Source of the DNA: a virus
DNA: 64,000 nucleotides
Direction: 5' to 3' (one strand)
IMG/VR virus record: IMGVR_UViG_3300025151_000022
Span: 24,236 to 88,235 of that record
Both the position numbers and the translations under genes were made by a program. The first letter of the stretch is position 1. The number at the start of each line of letters is the position of its first letter. Under the pieces are notes generated by a model. It made no database searches, was not told where the DNA came from, and worked only from the letters and a program-made list of their open reading frames with translations. Shown here in pieces: positions 16,293 to 27,900 of this stretch.

Positions 16293-18437
16293 TTAATCGT
16301 AGATTCGTTTTTTACCACCATCAAGAACCATACCAGAGAACTGGACATTCCAAGGTTGTCCAGTATTAGTATCCCAAATTACAAGACGATAATATTCAGT
16401 ACCGTAATACCATGTTGGTTCACTACCATCAACCTTTGGTTTAATTCTGCATGTTCCGACTCCACCTGATATAACTATTTCTCCATCCAAGTTGTTGAAA
16501 TAGAAAGATTGTCCAGGTGCGGGTCCAGGATCTGGTTGATCCCAGTCACCATCAAAAGAGTTTCCATAACTACTACCTTCTTCACTTCTGTTTCTAATTT
16601 GGAAGTAAACAACAGTTCCATCCTGAACTGGTGCGTTAAAGTCGAAATCATATGTAGTTCCTTCATATACAGCAAATCCTGGCGCATTTATCCAGGAAAA
16701 TACTGGTTCAGAAATACCTACAGTTGAACCAGTAGCGACTAGATTAGTTCTTGCGGAATCGGTATATACTTTAATAAAATAATCTTCCCATTCATTATTA
16801 TTATTATCTGGTGCAATAGAAACGTTGACAGTTGCTGTACCTGGAATTCCTAAAATAGAAGTGTCAGCAACAGATACAATAGAAGAACCAGTTGTTGAGG
16901 AAAAGTCTGCAGATGTTGCCCCAGTGTTAGAGTTAACTTCCCAATACAAAGTAGTTCCGGCAAACACATCTGTAGTATTGATAGTTGAAATAGCTACTAC
17001 ATTTTCTGGTGTTGAGAATGGTGATATTATACTATAAGTTGGATCTTGAGAAATGTCAGTGATAGTTACAGATGCAGAATTTGCAACATTATATTGTTCA
17101 CCCAATGAAGAATCTGTATAAAGTGACATATAAAATGTCTCGGAACCTTCAGTAGTTTGATCGTCTATCGCTCGAATAGTAACAGTACCAGTATTATTGT
17201 TAATTGTTACTGATCCATTCATTGCATCAAAGTCTGCAGTTTGACTAGGCATTATAATTTTCCAATATAAAACAGTTCCATCGAATATATCGGTTGTAGT
17301 AACTCCAAAACTAAAATGGGATCCCTCATTAATTGAAGATGGTACATTAGTCCATGTATATGTTGGATCTTCGGATGTATCATTAATTGTAGTTGGGACG
17401 AGTTGAGTGCCCAAAACATATGAAGTTGCTGCCGCACCAGTTCTAGCTACAAGACTAAATGTTTCACTTCCTTCTGTAAGTTGATCTAGAGTTGGTGTTA
17501 ATGTAACTACGTTTGTTCCAGAAGCATCAATTGTAAATGAACCTGACATAGATGTATCAAAATCTGCAGCAGTTGAAACTCCAGATACGGCATAATATAC
17601 AGTATATCCAATTGGAGCACCAGTTGTGGTAAATGTGAAATCTATATTACTTCCTTCATCTACAGATGGGGCACTTGGTAAGATGTCAACTTCTGGATAA
17701 TCTGTTGTATCATTAATTTGAATACTTTCCGAAGTTGTATATATTCCTCCAGTGTATCCCCCAGCTCTGATATTAATTACAAATAATTCTGTGCCTTCTG
17801 TGATATAATCAGGCTCTATATTAATAGTTGTTGTTGATGACGCAACACCTCCCCCACTTGCTCCATCAAGAGAAACTATTCCATATGACACTGTTACAAA
17901 ATCATCATCATCAAGATTAGCACCAAGAGCACCACTGCCATCAAATGTATAATATACTATACCAGGTACTGGTTTGTTAGTAGTGACATCAAATGTAAAA
18001 GAACTTCCCTCATCTACCGATGTAGAAGAAGGCGTGACAGTGTAAACTGGATCTTGAGATGAATCGGATATTACAACAGTTCGTTGAGCTACAATTTGAC
18101 CAGTAATACTTCCCCTGCGAAGAGAAATTGTAACGGTTTCAAATCCTTCAGTAAAATAATCTTCTGTAGTTGTAAATGAAAAAGATCCTGAATCGTTATT
18201 AATAGTAAAATTACCAAATGTGGAGTTTTCGACGAAATCAAATTGAGTTACATTTACCCCAGTCAATGTGTAATATAATACAGTTCCATCTAAAATGTTA
18301 GTAGTCGTAATATCAAAAGTTACTGTTTGATCTGTTGTTTCATCTAGAGAAGTTCTAGATGCAGTCATGTCAAAAGTAGGACTTGGTGGTGTTCTACCAG
18401 CAGCGTTTCCAGAAGTAGCAGATGCGATAATAGGCAT
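16293..18437 (-). CDS. Adhesin with about six Calx-beta-like repeats, 714 aa
   Basis: Roughly 100-residue repeats each open with a variant of S-x-x-E-G-S-x-x-x-F-x-F-x-x-T-T. Examples are VDEGSSFTFDVTT, VDEGSNIDFTFTTT and INEGSHFSFGVTTTD. Each continues with xGTVLYYxxxG, an acidic DF strand, and then D-x-x-T-E-G-x-E-T-F. This is the calcium-binding Calx-beta pattern used in extracellular adhesins and integrin beta4. Acidic turns that could bind calcium are present in most copies. The gene shares one base with the start of the next gene. A stiff, calcium-stabilised fibre shaft is a reasonable inference. Confidence 0.8.
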   Translation of the reverse strand: MPIIASATSGNAAGRTPPSPTFDMTASRTSLDETTDQTVTFDITTTNILDGTVLYYTLTGVNVTQFDFVENSTFGNFTINNDSGSFSFTTTEDYFTEGFETVTISLRRGSITGQIVAQRTVVISDSSQDPVYTVTPSSTSVDEGSSFTFDVTTNKPVPGIVYYTFDGSGALGANLDDDDFVTVSYGIVSLDGASGGGVASSTTTINIEPDYITEGTELFVINIRAGGYTGGIYTTSESIQINDTTDYPEVDILPSAPSVDEGSNIDFTFTTTGAPIGYTVYYAVSGVSTAADFDTSMSGSFTIDASGTNVVTLTPTLDQLTEGSETFSLVARTGAAATSYVLGTQLVPTTINDTSEDPTYTWTNVPSSINEGSHFSFGVTTTDIFDGTVLYWKIIMPSQTADFDAMNGSVTINNNTGTVTIRAIDDQTTEGSETFYMSLYTDSSLGEQYNVANSASVTITDISQDPTYSIISPFSTPENVVAISTINTTDVFAGTTLYWEVNSNTGATSADFSSTTGSSIVSVADTSILGIPGTATVNVSIAPDNNNNEWEDYFIKVYTDSARTNLVATGSTVGISEPVFSWINAPGFAVYEGTTYDFDFNAPVQDGTVVYFQIRNRSEEGSSYGNSFDGDWDQPDPGPAPGQSFYFNNLDGEIVISGGVGTCRIKPKVDGSEPTWYYGTEYYRLVIWDTNTGQPWNVQFSGMVLDGGKKRIYD

Positions 18438-20173
18438 TAGTCAAAAATAGTTAGTTGTCCGAGTACTTTCCATGCATTATTTACTCTAAGCATTGTAAAT
18501 GTTACAGTATCTATATTAAGTGTACTTGGTGTTGGTTGAACTCCACCTTGCCACTTAATCACTTGAGCAACACCATCTATTTTAAATCCACTAGGAACAT
18601 ATCCATTTACTCCTTGATCTAAAATCAAAGTCATTGCTATTGCTCTGTTATTAACAGTTGGTACATTAGTAGCATTAACAGTAAAATTGCCTGCGATTGA
18701 AGTGTGATACCATAATGCACTGGTTTCTAAATCATGTTCAACATCACCACCTCCACCAGCACCGGTTAAGTTTCCAACAACTTCAGTGACCTCATTAATA
18801 TTGAGAAATCCATTAACAGTAACAATGGATGCAGATAGGTTTGCTATTGTAGATATGCCATTTGCATTGAAATTGGCAACAGTAGTAGTTCCAGAAATAT
18901 TAACATTATCTAATTCGGATTGACCATATAATGTATTTCCAGAATCAGAAGATATAAATCTTGCATTACTATTGTTATAAATTTCAATACCGCCATCATG
19001 TGTTATAGAAAGTATATTTTCTGATGTCTGTATTCTTAAATCATTTAATCTTGGATTATCAATGATACTCCTTGTTCCATCGTGATATATTTGTAAATCA
19101 GTATTATCACCCAAAAGAATTTTCCCATTATCAGAGAATGTAGCTGTAATAAAACCTACTGTATCTGAAAATGTAGAAACTCCACTTACTTCTAAACCAC
19201 CGTTTAAAGATGCTGTAGCACCTACAGTAAAACTACCACTAGCAGAAAAATTACCCGTCGTAGCAGGTCCAGTAACAGTTAAACTATCCGCATTGATATG
19301 GATAAGATCAATTTCACCAACGTTAAATGGTGCCGCATCAATCCAGAATTGAGCAGTGCCTACTCCAGCAATTGCCTCATCGTAATAGACATAAGTTCTT
19401 CCATCAACAACATTATACCAAAGGTCTCCCCCATCTGGATCTGATGGTGCCTCAGTTCCAATACCAACAGTTGATTCTCCAGCACCTTCAAAATATACGG
19501 TTCCAATTCCAGAATCATAATATACAGTTGCAACACCAACTCCTCTGAAATCAAATAAAGTAACAGCAGCACCAACTAATGTACCAGGAACAGTAATATC
19601 ATGAGGACCAGTTTGAATTCCAATACCATTTAGTTCGGTTACACCTTGAATACCAGCGTATCTACCACCACTAACGTAAATACTTTTTCCACTAAAGTTT
19701 GCTCCATGGGGAAGATTATCTCCCATAAAGTGCAAGACACCTGCTTGATAATCAAAAAACCATTCGTCATTATTTTCAGAACCAGCAGCAAATAATTGAG
19801 TTCCACTTGATGCAGCATTAGCAGCATCTCCAGAAGTATGGAGATATATTTTTACTGCATATGTTGCACCAAATTCTGGTGGAATCCAATCACTATGTCC
19901 AGTTGTCCAAGTTCTATTTAATGTTGCAGTACCATCCGCAGTAGTTTCTACTGGATTTGTTGTTGGGTAAACTGTTACAAGATTTGTACTGCTTGCTGGT
20001 AATGTAGTAGGTACTTCGTCTGATTGTGCCCAGACATTACCACCTCTCATAAGTATGGGACTAGAAATAGACTCATTATTCGCGTGCTTATTAGCACTTA
20101 CATCAGTCTTTGCTTTGCCATAACCAAGTTTTTTCCAAAGATAATCAACTTTTTGGGAATCTGAAATTGCCAT
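18437..20173 (-). CDS. Tail fibre-like protein, 578 aa
   Basis: The N-terminal 230 residues are an attachment region (VDYLWKKLGYGK, WIPPEFGATYAVKIYLHTSGD, GVLHFMGDNLP). A shaft of beta-repeats follows (LNVSG/ATFSDxG), with a DLQIYHDGTRSIIDN element also found in the Mtd_N-like fibre. The last 60 residues (SGFKIDGVAQVIKWQGG...LRVNNAWKVLGQL) are a trimerisation or tip module also seen at the end of the 1961-aa protein. A trimeric fibre is inferred. Confidence 0.75.
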   Translation of the reverse strand: MAISDSQKVDYLWKKLGYGKAKTDVSANKHANNESISSPILMRGGNVWAQSDEVPTTLPASSTNLVTVYPTTNPVETTADGTATLNRTWTTGHSDWIPPEFGATYAVKIYLHTSGDAANAASSGTQLFAAGSENNDEWFFDYQAGVLHFMGDNLPHGANFSGKSIYVSGGRYAGIQGVTELNGIGIQTGPHDITVPGTLVGAAVTLFDFRGVGVATVYYDSGIGTVYFEGAGESTVGIGTEAPSDPDGGDLWYNVVDGRTYVYYDEAIAGVGTAQFWIDAAPFNVGEIDLIHINADSLTVTGPATTGNFSASGSFTVGATASLNGGLEVSGVSTFSDTVGFITATFSDNGKILLGDNTDLQIYHDGTRSIIDNPRLNDLRIQTSENILSITHDGGIEIYNNSNARFISSDSGNTLYGQSELDNVNISGTTTVANFNANGISTIANLSASIVTVNGFLNINEVTEVVGNLTGAGGGGDVEHDLETSALWYHTSIAGNFTVNATNVPTVNNRAIAMTLILDQGVNGYVPSGFKIDGVAQVIKWQGGVQPTPSTLNIDTVTFTMLRVNNAWKVLGQLTIFD

Positions 20174-20189
20174 TTTTTTAAATAATCTC

Positions 20190-23100
20190 CTAACTTATGC
20201 TGAGGCTTGATACGGTTTGACCTGTGTTTAGGGCAATTCTAACTAAAACAACATTACCAGTAGCATTACTCATGTTTTCACTTCCCAAAGTCAATGTGAA
20301 TGCATCATTTATTGCTGATCCTGTTGTAACTCTGTCACCAGAAGTAAAGGCACAACCATCACTTCCATTACCACCAGCACCAGATCCTGGAACGCCAGAA
20401 CCAGCATATGTGACACTGGCATTTAGCCATCCATTTAAACCACTAGTACTATCTATTTGAGTTCCTGGTGCAGCAATCCAAAGACCATGAATACCAGTAG
20501 AACTATTAATATTTACAGTAAAGTTTGCAACTAATTGTCTTCTAAATGCAAAAGTAAAATATTGAGTTCCTGTATCAAGAGTTCTATCTGGTCCTACTGG
20601 TAAATATCCATCAGAATAATCAGTAACATCATACTTCAGGACGCCAAATCTGACGGTCGCTTCTTTAGTTCCTGATACTCCAGGATCAGAAGACTCAGTG
20701 TATGGATTATTAGTATAGAAATTAGTGGATCCATTAAATGATGGATTATCTGTAGTTGCTGCGTTAAAATCAAAAATTCTAACACCATCATCATCAAAAA
20801 CTGATCCTAGCGCATCAGCGACAGGAACTGCAATTTCACTAATTCCACTCTGTGATGCAGTATGAACATTAATTTTAGTAGGAAGATCACTTGTATATGA
20901 ACCAAATCCATTATTATTTTGTGCGCGAATCTTTAATTTATTGACGCACCTAACGTTAGATGTGGTAATATCAACAGGTAAAATGCCAACATTATATTCA
21001 CCAATTGTTCCAACTCCTGCATTTGGTATTCCTCCTGTCAACATTGGAGAAATAAGATTATTGACCTGGGTATAAGAGAAATCACTATTCTGAATAGAAC
21101 TTCCAGTTGTTCCTTCTAAATTAGTAGAGTCGTCAATTTCAATAATATTTGTGACATTTGCATAAGTGTTTCCTGTTAAATTATCTACTGCCAATCCACT
21201 AACTCTAATTTGAGGTGAATTGCTATTATAATATGGAATTCCTGAAATAAATCTTTTTGTTCCTCCACTCAATTCAGTAACTTGTGCTGATGTAATATTA
21301 ACGTTAGGAGTTGCTGTTAGATAGTCGCGCATAAACTCGGCAACATTTGTATTACCACTTTCAGTATGAGTTAGTTGCATACCATTCATACCAAATGGTA
21401 AAGATGAACTAGTAATACCTGCTTTAAATCCTCTAGCAAATCCAGGATAATAAATGCTGTCTGCAAGTGTAAGATCATCACCATCAGCATCTAAAAGTTG
21501 ATAATCTTGTTCGGAGAAAATTATCAAGTCCAGGTAAGTTCCAGATTGATCACCAGTGGTGAGAGTTCTTCCACCACGACCTACTCCATTCACTAATGCC
21601 TGTAAAAATCCACTGTCAGCATTATATGCAAAAGATTGAAGAGGTCCAGCAGTTGCGACTCCAGTTACTCTATTTACAAGATCTCCTGCAGTTAAACTCG
21701 TTCCACCTGGAATATTATCGGCAAATCCAACAGCAAGTCTTGCAGATACTCCAACACTTGCTGGTGGTGGTAAAGTTTTGGTACTTAAATTATTTGGTAA
21801 AGTTGGAGTATCTTCATATACTTTGATTTGTTTTGTACCACTTAGAGGAAGAATTGCTGGATCAGCAGTCGTATGTGTTGCAAGAGTTAAAGTGATTGTA
21901 TCCAATCCAGTGCTCTTTGTACCTTCAACCCACTGATGCCCAAGTCTAGGAGCACTTTCACTGGCTCCGCCACCAACAGTATTACTATTAACAAGAGAAA
22001 TAGCAGATTCATCTCCCCAATTTATGGAATATGTAGGACTTACTCCATTTGATGTTCTTGTAGTATTATTATCTAAGTACAGGTATTCTCCTTCAAGAAC
22101 ATATAGATCGTTTCCTGTAAGTGCAGTTCCTCCAGTGGTTGTTCTGTAAAGTTCAAATGTGACATCAGGATCTGGAGTGTATACAGTAATATAATTGCTT
22201 CTAGTCTGAGTTTGACTACTTCCTGCTCCAGCACCACTACTATCTTTTGCAGTTACTGCAACACTGAAAACTCCTCCAAGAGGATTAGTATAGGTATGAG
22301 ATTTATTAGCAGTAGATTGATTGTAGTCAATATTTCCATCTCCCCAATCATAATCATAGAAGTCAGCATTGCCAGTATGAGTTACTGTTGCAGTAACTGT
22401 AAGTGGAGAACCTCCAGCGAGTGTATTTGCCGAAAAATCAACTTCTGTGACTGTAGTATTCTTAATTATATTAAGTGCCAATTCATTAAGATCATCAATA
22501 CTATCAATTAATTTAGTATTAGATGTAAATGTATTGAGTGCGCCAGGTGTTACTAAATTGCCATCCGTATTTCCAGTGCCAAGTGTTAGATTGCCACCAC
22601 TTCCGGAGTAACTAGTCGCAGAAACAACCCCTACAAAATTTTTCTCAGTAGATGAAATTGTTCCAGATAGTACACCTTTATTATAAAGGTATAAAATATC
22701 TTCATCTGCACTCGCTGTACTTTCTGCAATGATGAATGTATCAGAATCAACGTCTCTTAATCCAGCAAGACTATTCCAAACATTACCCCCACCATATCCT
22801 TCAAATGTGTTGAGAGTATTATTATATCTTATTTGACCTATTTCTGCAGGAGAAGGTCTTTCGGTTGTTGCACCAACTGGAAGTCTAAGAGTTGCAGCAC
22901 TATCAATAACAACTGAAGACTTGAAAGTAGCTAGTTGTTCAACTGTTAATGAATTATCAATACTGGTTTTTCCGCCAATTATAACAGTATCTCCACCTCC
23001 AACAATATTTGCTTCATTGGAATAAACATTAAATACTGTTCCAGATGATCCAACAATAAACTGATCTGTGATAGTAGCTGTATTTGACGCTACTTTTCCT

Positions 23101-23228
23101 TTAACGTCAAGAGTTGCGTTTGGTGTTGTAGACCCAACGCCAACTCTGTTTGTGATAGAATCTGCCACAATGAGGTTTTCATTAACCTCAATACCATTTT
23201 TTACGACAAAATTCTTACTTACTGCCAT
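20190..23228 (-). CDS. Fibre-like protein with PKD domains, 1012 aa
   Basis: It begins with a fibre shaft start (NFVVKNGIEVNENLIVADSITNRVGVGSTTPNATLDVKG, read in pieces). At about residues 250-340 there is a PKD domain with the signature YDYDWGDGN and SHTYTNPGG-like strands. A second PKD-like unit at about 350-480 has INWGDESA. The remainder is beta-rich with no catalytic motif. PKD domains mediate protein-protein or glycan contacts in surface proteins. A TATAAATA core lies about 33 bases before the start. The distance between ATG and motif includes a purine-rich GGGGGAGAG stretch that may act as the ribosome site. Confidence 0.75.
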   Translation of the reverse strand: MAVSKNFVVKNGIEVNENLIVADSITNRVGVGSTTPNATLDVKGKVASNTATITDQFIVGSSGTVFNVYSNEANIVGGGDTVIIGGKTSIDNSLTVEQLATFKSSVVIDSAATLRLPVGATTERPSPAEIGQIRYNNTLNTFEGYGGGNVWNSLAGLRDVDSDTFIIAESTASADEDILYLYNKGVLSGTISSTEKNFVGVVSATSYSGSGGNLTLGTGNTDGNLVTPGALNTFTSNTKLIDSIDDLNELALNIIKNTTVTEVDFSANTLAGGSPLTVTATVTHTGNADFYDYDWGDGNIDYNQSTANKSHTYTNPLGGVFSVAVTAKDSSGAGAGSSQTQTRSNYITVYTPDPDVTFELYRTTTGGTALTGNDLYVLEGEYLYLDNNTTRTSNGVSPTYSINWGDESAISLVNSNTVGGGASESAPRLGHQWVEGTKSTGLDTITLTLATHTTADPAILPLSGTKQIKVYEDTPTLPNNLSTKTLPPPASVGVSARLAVGFADNIPGGTSLTAGDLVNRVTGVATAGPLQSFAYNADSGFLQALVNGVGRGGRTLTTGDQSGTYLDLIIFSEQDYQLLDADGDDLTLADSIYYPGFARGFKAGITSSSLPFGMNGMQLTHTESGNTNVAEFMRDYLTATPNVNITSAQVTELSGGTKRFISGIPYYNSNSPQIRVSGLAVDNLTGNTYANVTNIIEIDDSTNLEGTTGSSIQNSDFSYTQVNNLISPMLTGGIPNAGVGTIGEYNVGILPVDITTSNVRCVNKLKIRAQNNNGFGSYTSDLPTKINVHTASQSGISEIAVPVADALGSVFDDDGVRIFDFNAATTDNPSFNGSTNFYTNNPYTESSDPGVSGTKEATVRFGVLKYDVTDYSDGYLPVGPDRTLDTGTQYFTFAFRRQLVANFTVNINSSTGIHGLWIAAPGTQIDSTSGLNGWLNASVTYAGSGVPGSGAGGNGSDGCAFTSGDRVTTGSAINDAFTLTLGSENMSNATGNVVLVRIALNTGQTVSSLSIS

Positions 23229-23260
23229 TTCGGGTTCACTCTCCCCCGCTTAGTTTTTAT

Positions 23261-23268
23261 TATTTATA
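23261..23268 (-). promoter_or_regulatory. Late promoter-like motif TATAAATA
   Basis: A perfect TATAAATA on the minus strand, 32 bases upstream of the 1012-aa fibre gene. Confidence 0.55.
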
Positions 23269-24921
23269 CTAGGTTAAAGTACTACCATAATCTTCAATTT
23301 TTATATAACCATAATCATTATTACCACCAACAGTTGAAGAAATTATAGTAATTTCTCCGTTAGAATATCCAGATCCACCTCCACCACCGGATCCATCTGA
23401 TAATGCCGCTGATCCACCTTCAACTCCAGCGCCACCACCTCCTTGATTTCCACTACCATTACCACCGTTTCTTCTAAAATTTCCTCCTGCTTTATAACCC
23501 CTATCTATCTGTGCAGTTTGTGCAATCTCAGTTCCACTAGAGTTTCTATACTTTATATTACCTAAGTTTTGACATTGAGAATATCCTTGATTCGCCCAGT
23601 AATCACCTACAGTACATGTTGAAAGTTTTCCTCCAACTATATTATTTGAATTATTGCTATACGATGTAGTGTTATTAAAGTTCACTGTTTTTGCATACGA
23701 TCCAACGTCATCTAATACACCAATATTAAATCTTACTCCTCCATTTCCACCATTTCTTCCTACACCATCTTCTCCAGCAAGATTTACTCCACCACCATCA
23801 CCACCTCTATTATTTTGTCCGCCACCGCCACCTCCGCCGCAGACTGCAACTAAGTTTGCTCTTCTATGAAAAATGGATGCTCCTCCCCCACCAACAACTC
23901 CACCAAAATCATTACTGCCGCCAACTGAATATGGAACGCCAAGTCTAATGAAGTATTCTTCATCTTGATTTAAAGTTAATCGGAAAGAAGATAATCCACC
24001 CTCACCACCACGATTTCCATTTTTAGTATCGCCCTTAGAACCACCCAAAGTAATAAGAACATCAACATCTTTCTCTGTTGGATATATTACAACAGATCTT
24101 TCGTCAGAGTCATTTGCGTCAAATTCTAAGAATCCTTGATTGACTAAATCTTTAACTCCTCCACCATTCCAAGAAGAATCTACTAGTTCATATGCAAGTA
24201 TAGACCTTGCAGAAACAACATTTAATAATATGTCATTACTTACTACTTGAGAAGGTATTGCGTTTGGATTTGATACTGTGCAATTTACAAGATAAGTTCC
24301 AATGCCAAGATTTTGCCCATCAATGTCCCCTGTCGTAACTGTATATGTTGTTGATTGATCACCACTAGCATATGCAGGTTCATTTATGATTTGCCCATCA
24401 ATTCTCCATTGATATGATAATGCACTATCATCCGTGATAGTTGCAGATACATTAAATGTTGCATTTTGGTTTTCTGCAGTAGTTACTGTAGTCGCAGCAA
24501 CAGATACTCCTATTTCGGGTGCAGTAATTACAATAGCTACATCAGAATTTTTCGGATCTACTACTGCATTTCCAGTTGTTCCATTTGCATATGCTGAAGG
24601 AATATAGTCTGCACGAAGAAAAAATTGATCTTGGGCGTTGTTGGGGTTTAGAAGATTTGTGACCGTAAGACTTGTAGTTGCTGATCCAACTACGTTATTA
24701 CTATCGATTAAAGGTCCGCTATTGTTATACCACTGATAAACAATTGATCCAGTATTTGATGATCTCTCTGTTTGCCCCTCTGGAAATATTGCAGTAGCAA
24801 ATCCAGATAGTGTTACAGAACCTCGATGGTTTGTCGTAAGTCCGACAGGATTTTCGGTGAAGACTATCGTTGGACCATTAAGATCCAACGTTGTGTTTAC
24901 TTTGGGGAATAACTCACTCAT
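23269..24921 (-). CDS. Adhesin with Ig-like domains and glycine-rich tip, 550 aa
   Basis: Residues 1-240 contain two Ig-like folds with the typical core Y-Q-W (IVYQWYNNSG, LSYQWRIDG) and TYxVxCxVSN-type closing strands. Residues 285-545 are extremely glycine-rich, with tracts such as GGSKGDTKNGNRGGEGG, VVGGGGASIF, CGGGGGGGQNNRGGDGGG and GGNGSGNQGGGGAGVEGG. This pattern resembles polyglycine type II helix bundles in gp38-type tip adhesins of T-even phages and glycine-rich host-binding domains. It overlaps the 1961-aa gene start by four bases. A receptor-binding tip is a good candidate function but is inferred. Confidence 0.75.
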   Translation of the reverse strand: MSELFPKVNTTLDLNGPTIVFTENPVGLTTNHRGSVTLSGFATAIFPEGQTERSSNTGSIVYQWYNNSGPLIDSNNVVGSATTSLTVTNLLNPNNAQDQFFLRADYIPSAYANGTTGNAVVDPKNSDVAIVITAPEIGVSVAATTVTTAENQNATFNVSATITDDSALSYQWRIDGQIINEPAYASGDQSTTYTVTTGDIDGQNLGIGTYLVNCTVSNPNAIPSQVVSNDILLNVVSARSILAYELVDSSWNGGGVKDLVNQGFLEFDANDSDERSVVIYPTEKDVDVLITLGGSKGDTKNGNRGGEGGLSSFRLTLNQDEEYFIRLGVPYSVGGSNDFGGVVGGGGASIFHRRANLVAVCGGGGGGGQNNRGGDGGGVNLAGEDGVGRNGGNGGVRFNIGVLDDVGSYAKTVNFNNTTSYSNNSNNIVGGKLSTCTVGDYWANQGYSQCQNLGNIKYRNSSGTEIAQTAQIDRGYKAGGNFRRNGGNGSGNQGGGGAGVEGGSAALSDGSGGGGGSGYSNGEITIISSTVGGNNDYGYIKIEDYGSTLT

Positions 24922-27900
24922 GAGAAGTTTTGACCTCCGATGACTCCATAGAGAACTCTTTGAGTTTCTAATGTTTGACCATTAAGAATCTTGAATGAGT
25001 AGATGTCAACGGCATTAGCAGCATTCGTTACGATTGGAACAACTCCTCCTGGCCACTTAACATCAACAACAGCACCATTACTTTGCATCTTAAATGAATC
25101 AATAGCAATATTCTTCGGAGGATTTGTATTTGTCACAACTAAAGTGAACGTACTACTACCATGCGGCGGATTTGCAACAATAAAGTCAGTAATATTTCCT
25201 GCACCACCTCCAACATAGAAAGTTTGTGCCAAACTAAGGTCGAGAGTGACTTCACCAGAAACTGAATTAACTGTTCTAGAGTCCTCGGACTGAGTTCTAA
25301 TTCTTGCATGACCAAGAATGTCAACATCTGCTCTTGGTGCCGTTGTGCCGATTCCTAGATGTCCATCCGACTTAACAACTAAAAGATCACTTCCACTACC
25401 AACTTGGAAAGATGCCAACTCTGTAGGAGTTTGAGTTCCAACAGAAATTTGTGAAGCACGAATCAATCCTGAAGTAACATTGTCAATCGTATAGGTTCCT
25501 ACAGCAGTCAATGCTCCACCAACTGCTACTGCATTAGCAGTAAGAGTATCGGTAAATTCAGATTTGCCATTTACTTGGAAGGTCTTCGTAGTTTGTCCAA
25601 CATGACCAACTTCTAAGACAAATCTTGGTGTTGTGGTACCAATTCCAACATTTTTACTTAAATCACTATTATAGAGAGCATCAGTAGCATTGTCCCATCC
25701 AGTTGCTGCAGCATTTAAATTTGTCAAATACTGACCAGAACCAACAAATTCAGATGCAGTAATTATTCCAGAAATATTAGCATTACCAATTACATTCAGA
25801 GAATAACCAGAAGCAGTAGTTCCAATTCCAACACCATCTTCATTAACAGTGAATATGTCAGAACCAACTCTTAAGAGAGAATTTAAAACACTAGTTGCTC
25901 CGATTCCCAATTTATCAAGAGTGCTAATATCAAGGTCTTTGGAAAGACTTACATTGCCAAATCTTCTCCAATCATTTGCTTGTGTGTAAATCCATCCAAC
26001 ATATCCACCCTCATCTGGATTTGCATAGTAAACAACATCACCTGGGTTTCCAGAAAGAACTGGAGTGGAAATTCCTACAGTTTGCTTTCTAGAAACCGTG
26101 GCATCACCCTGAAGGAATAATGAATTTGCTTCAATACCTTTAGGAGAGTTTGAAGTAATCTTATTATTAACAATCAGAGGACCATTAAATTCAGATGCAA
26201 CCTTGTTGTCTGCACCACCCTCAACACGAATTGATCTACTAAAAGATCCTTCAACAGGGCTAATTACATTAAGTGCAGGTACGTTTGAAATATCTTCACC
26301 AGTGATTGTTTTAATAGGAGTGTCAAAGATTTCTTCACTTCCAGTAATTGTGCTTAATTTTTTATTACCAGAGTAGGAAATACCCTTATCATTCATTCCG
26401 GTGTAGAAATTGATTCCACCTTCTCTCTTAGTTGATTGTGCTAAGAGTTCTTCATCTGCACTGATTTGTCTATCTTGCTTATCTGGTAATGCAGTTGAGT
26501 AATTACCAGGACCGAATCCAACATATTCAAAAGTATGACCAGAAGCACGAATAATCGAGTGTCTTCTAAATTCAACGGGATTTATAAAAATCTTTCTGAC
26601 AACTGAATTTGCGGCATGTGCCTTTCTTCTTGTTCCCAGAACACCACGGAAAACAGTTAAAGGATTCAATCCCGTAACAGTTGTTTTAATCCTTACAATT
26701 TCATCTTCAATCGCAAGATAATCTCCAATATTAACATCGAGTTGTGCTATTCCAGATAGAGAAATATTTTCGTCTGATGGACTTGAAATTGTTGCAGAAA
26801 GCGTAGTTGTTATACCTGCATAATTTGCAACCATTCTTCCATTGAGATTTTCATTATCAACTGTGATAATGCCATCATTGGACGAAACACCTTCTCTGTA
26901 AGCAAAGATTGTGCCAGTTGCGGATGGAGATGCAGTTCCTACACCAATTCTAACTGAGAATGAATAAGTAGGAAGTGATAAATCGTCAAGAATTTCTGTA
27001 ACAATAAAATCACCATTATATTGAGATTGATTTGCTCCAGTTAATTTAACTTTTTGGTCAACAGCAAGTCCATGTGCATTTGAAGAAGTTACAGTTGCAA
27101 TACCAGAAGTATGATCATAAGTTAAACCAGAAACTCTTATTGATTCTCCCGTTAAGTATCCATATGCCTCAGCACATGCTGTAACACCGAGACCCAAGAC
27201 AGATCTGTTTACATTATTATTAACAGATACTGCATTAAAAGTTTTATCTGATGTAACACTAGTGATTCTGTAAAGATCATTGAATTTTGAATATCCTTCA
27301 GATGAAATACCAATTACTTTAACAGTATCTCCAACATTACTGTAAACTGAATCAACACGAACTACTGCTTCAGAGAAACCTGTTGTTTGAGCAACTCCAG
27401 CAACAGTTAAAGTATTACCAACACCATATGCACTACCACCATCCATCAATTTAACAGCAGTAATTGTACCACTACCATTTACAGTAATTTTAGCAGTAGC
27501 ATGTTTACCATCACTAGCACCACCAACTAATCTTGCATTGTAAATATTTGCTGGTGCTCCAGAACCGTATCCAGAACCAGCATTAACAATACTCAAGCTA
27601 GTAGCTCTATTAAAACCATGATCTACTTGAGTGTAAATTGTATGAGCAGTTCCTGACTGAGAAGCAAGATCAGTTATACCAAAACCAATATTAACGTCAC
27701 GAACAAATTTATTTGTAGTTTCTTTGGTTACACTCTTCTTGGGATCATTTACAACAACTTCACCAATCAATCCAGAAGATGCAAAACATTTGGATTCGTC
27801 TGGATCTGCATTTGGAGTATCTCTGTCAGTTTGTGGGAAAAGATTCTTAACTGGTTGAGAGAATTTTTCTTCAGTAAATGGTGTTACGGTTGGAGAATTG

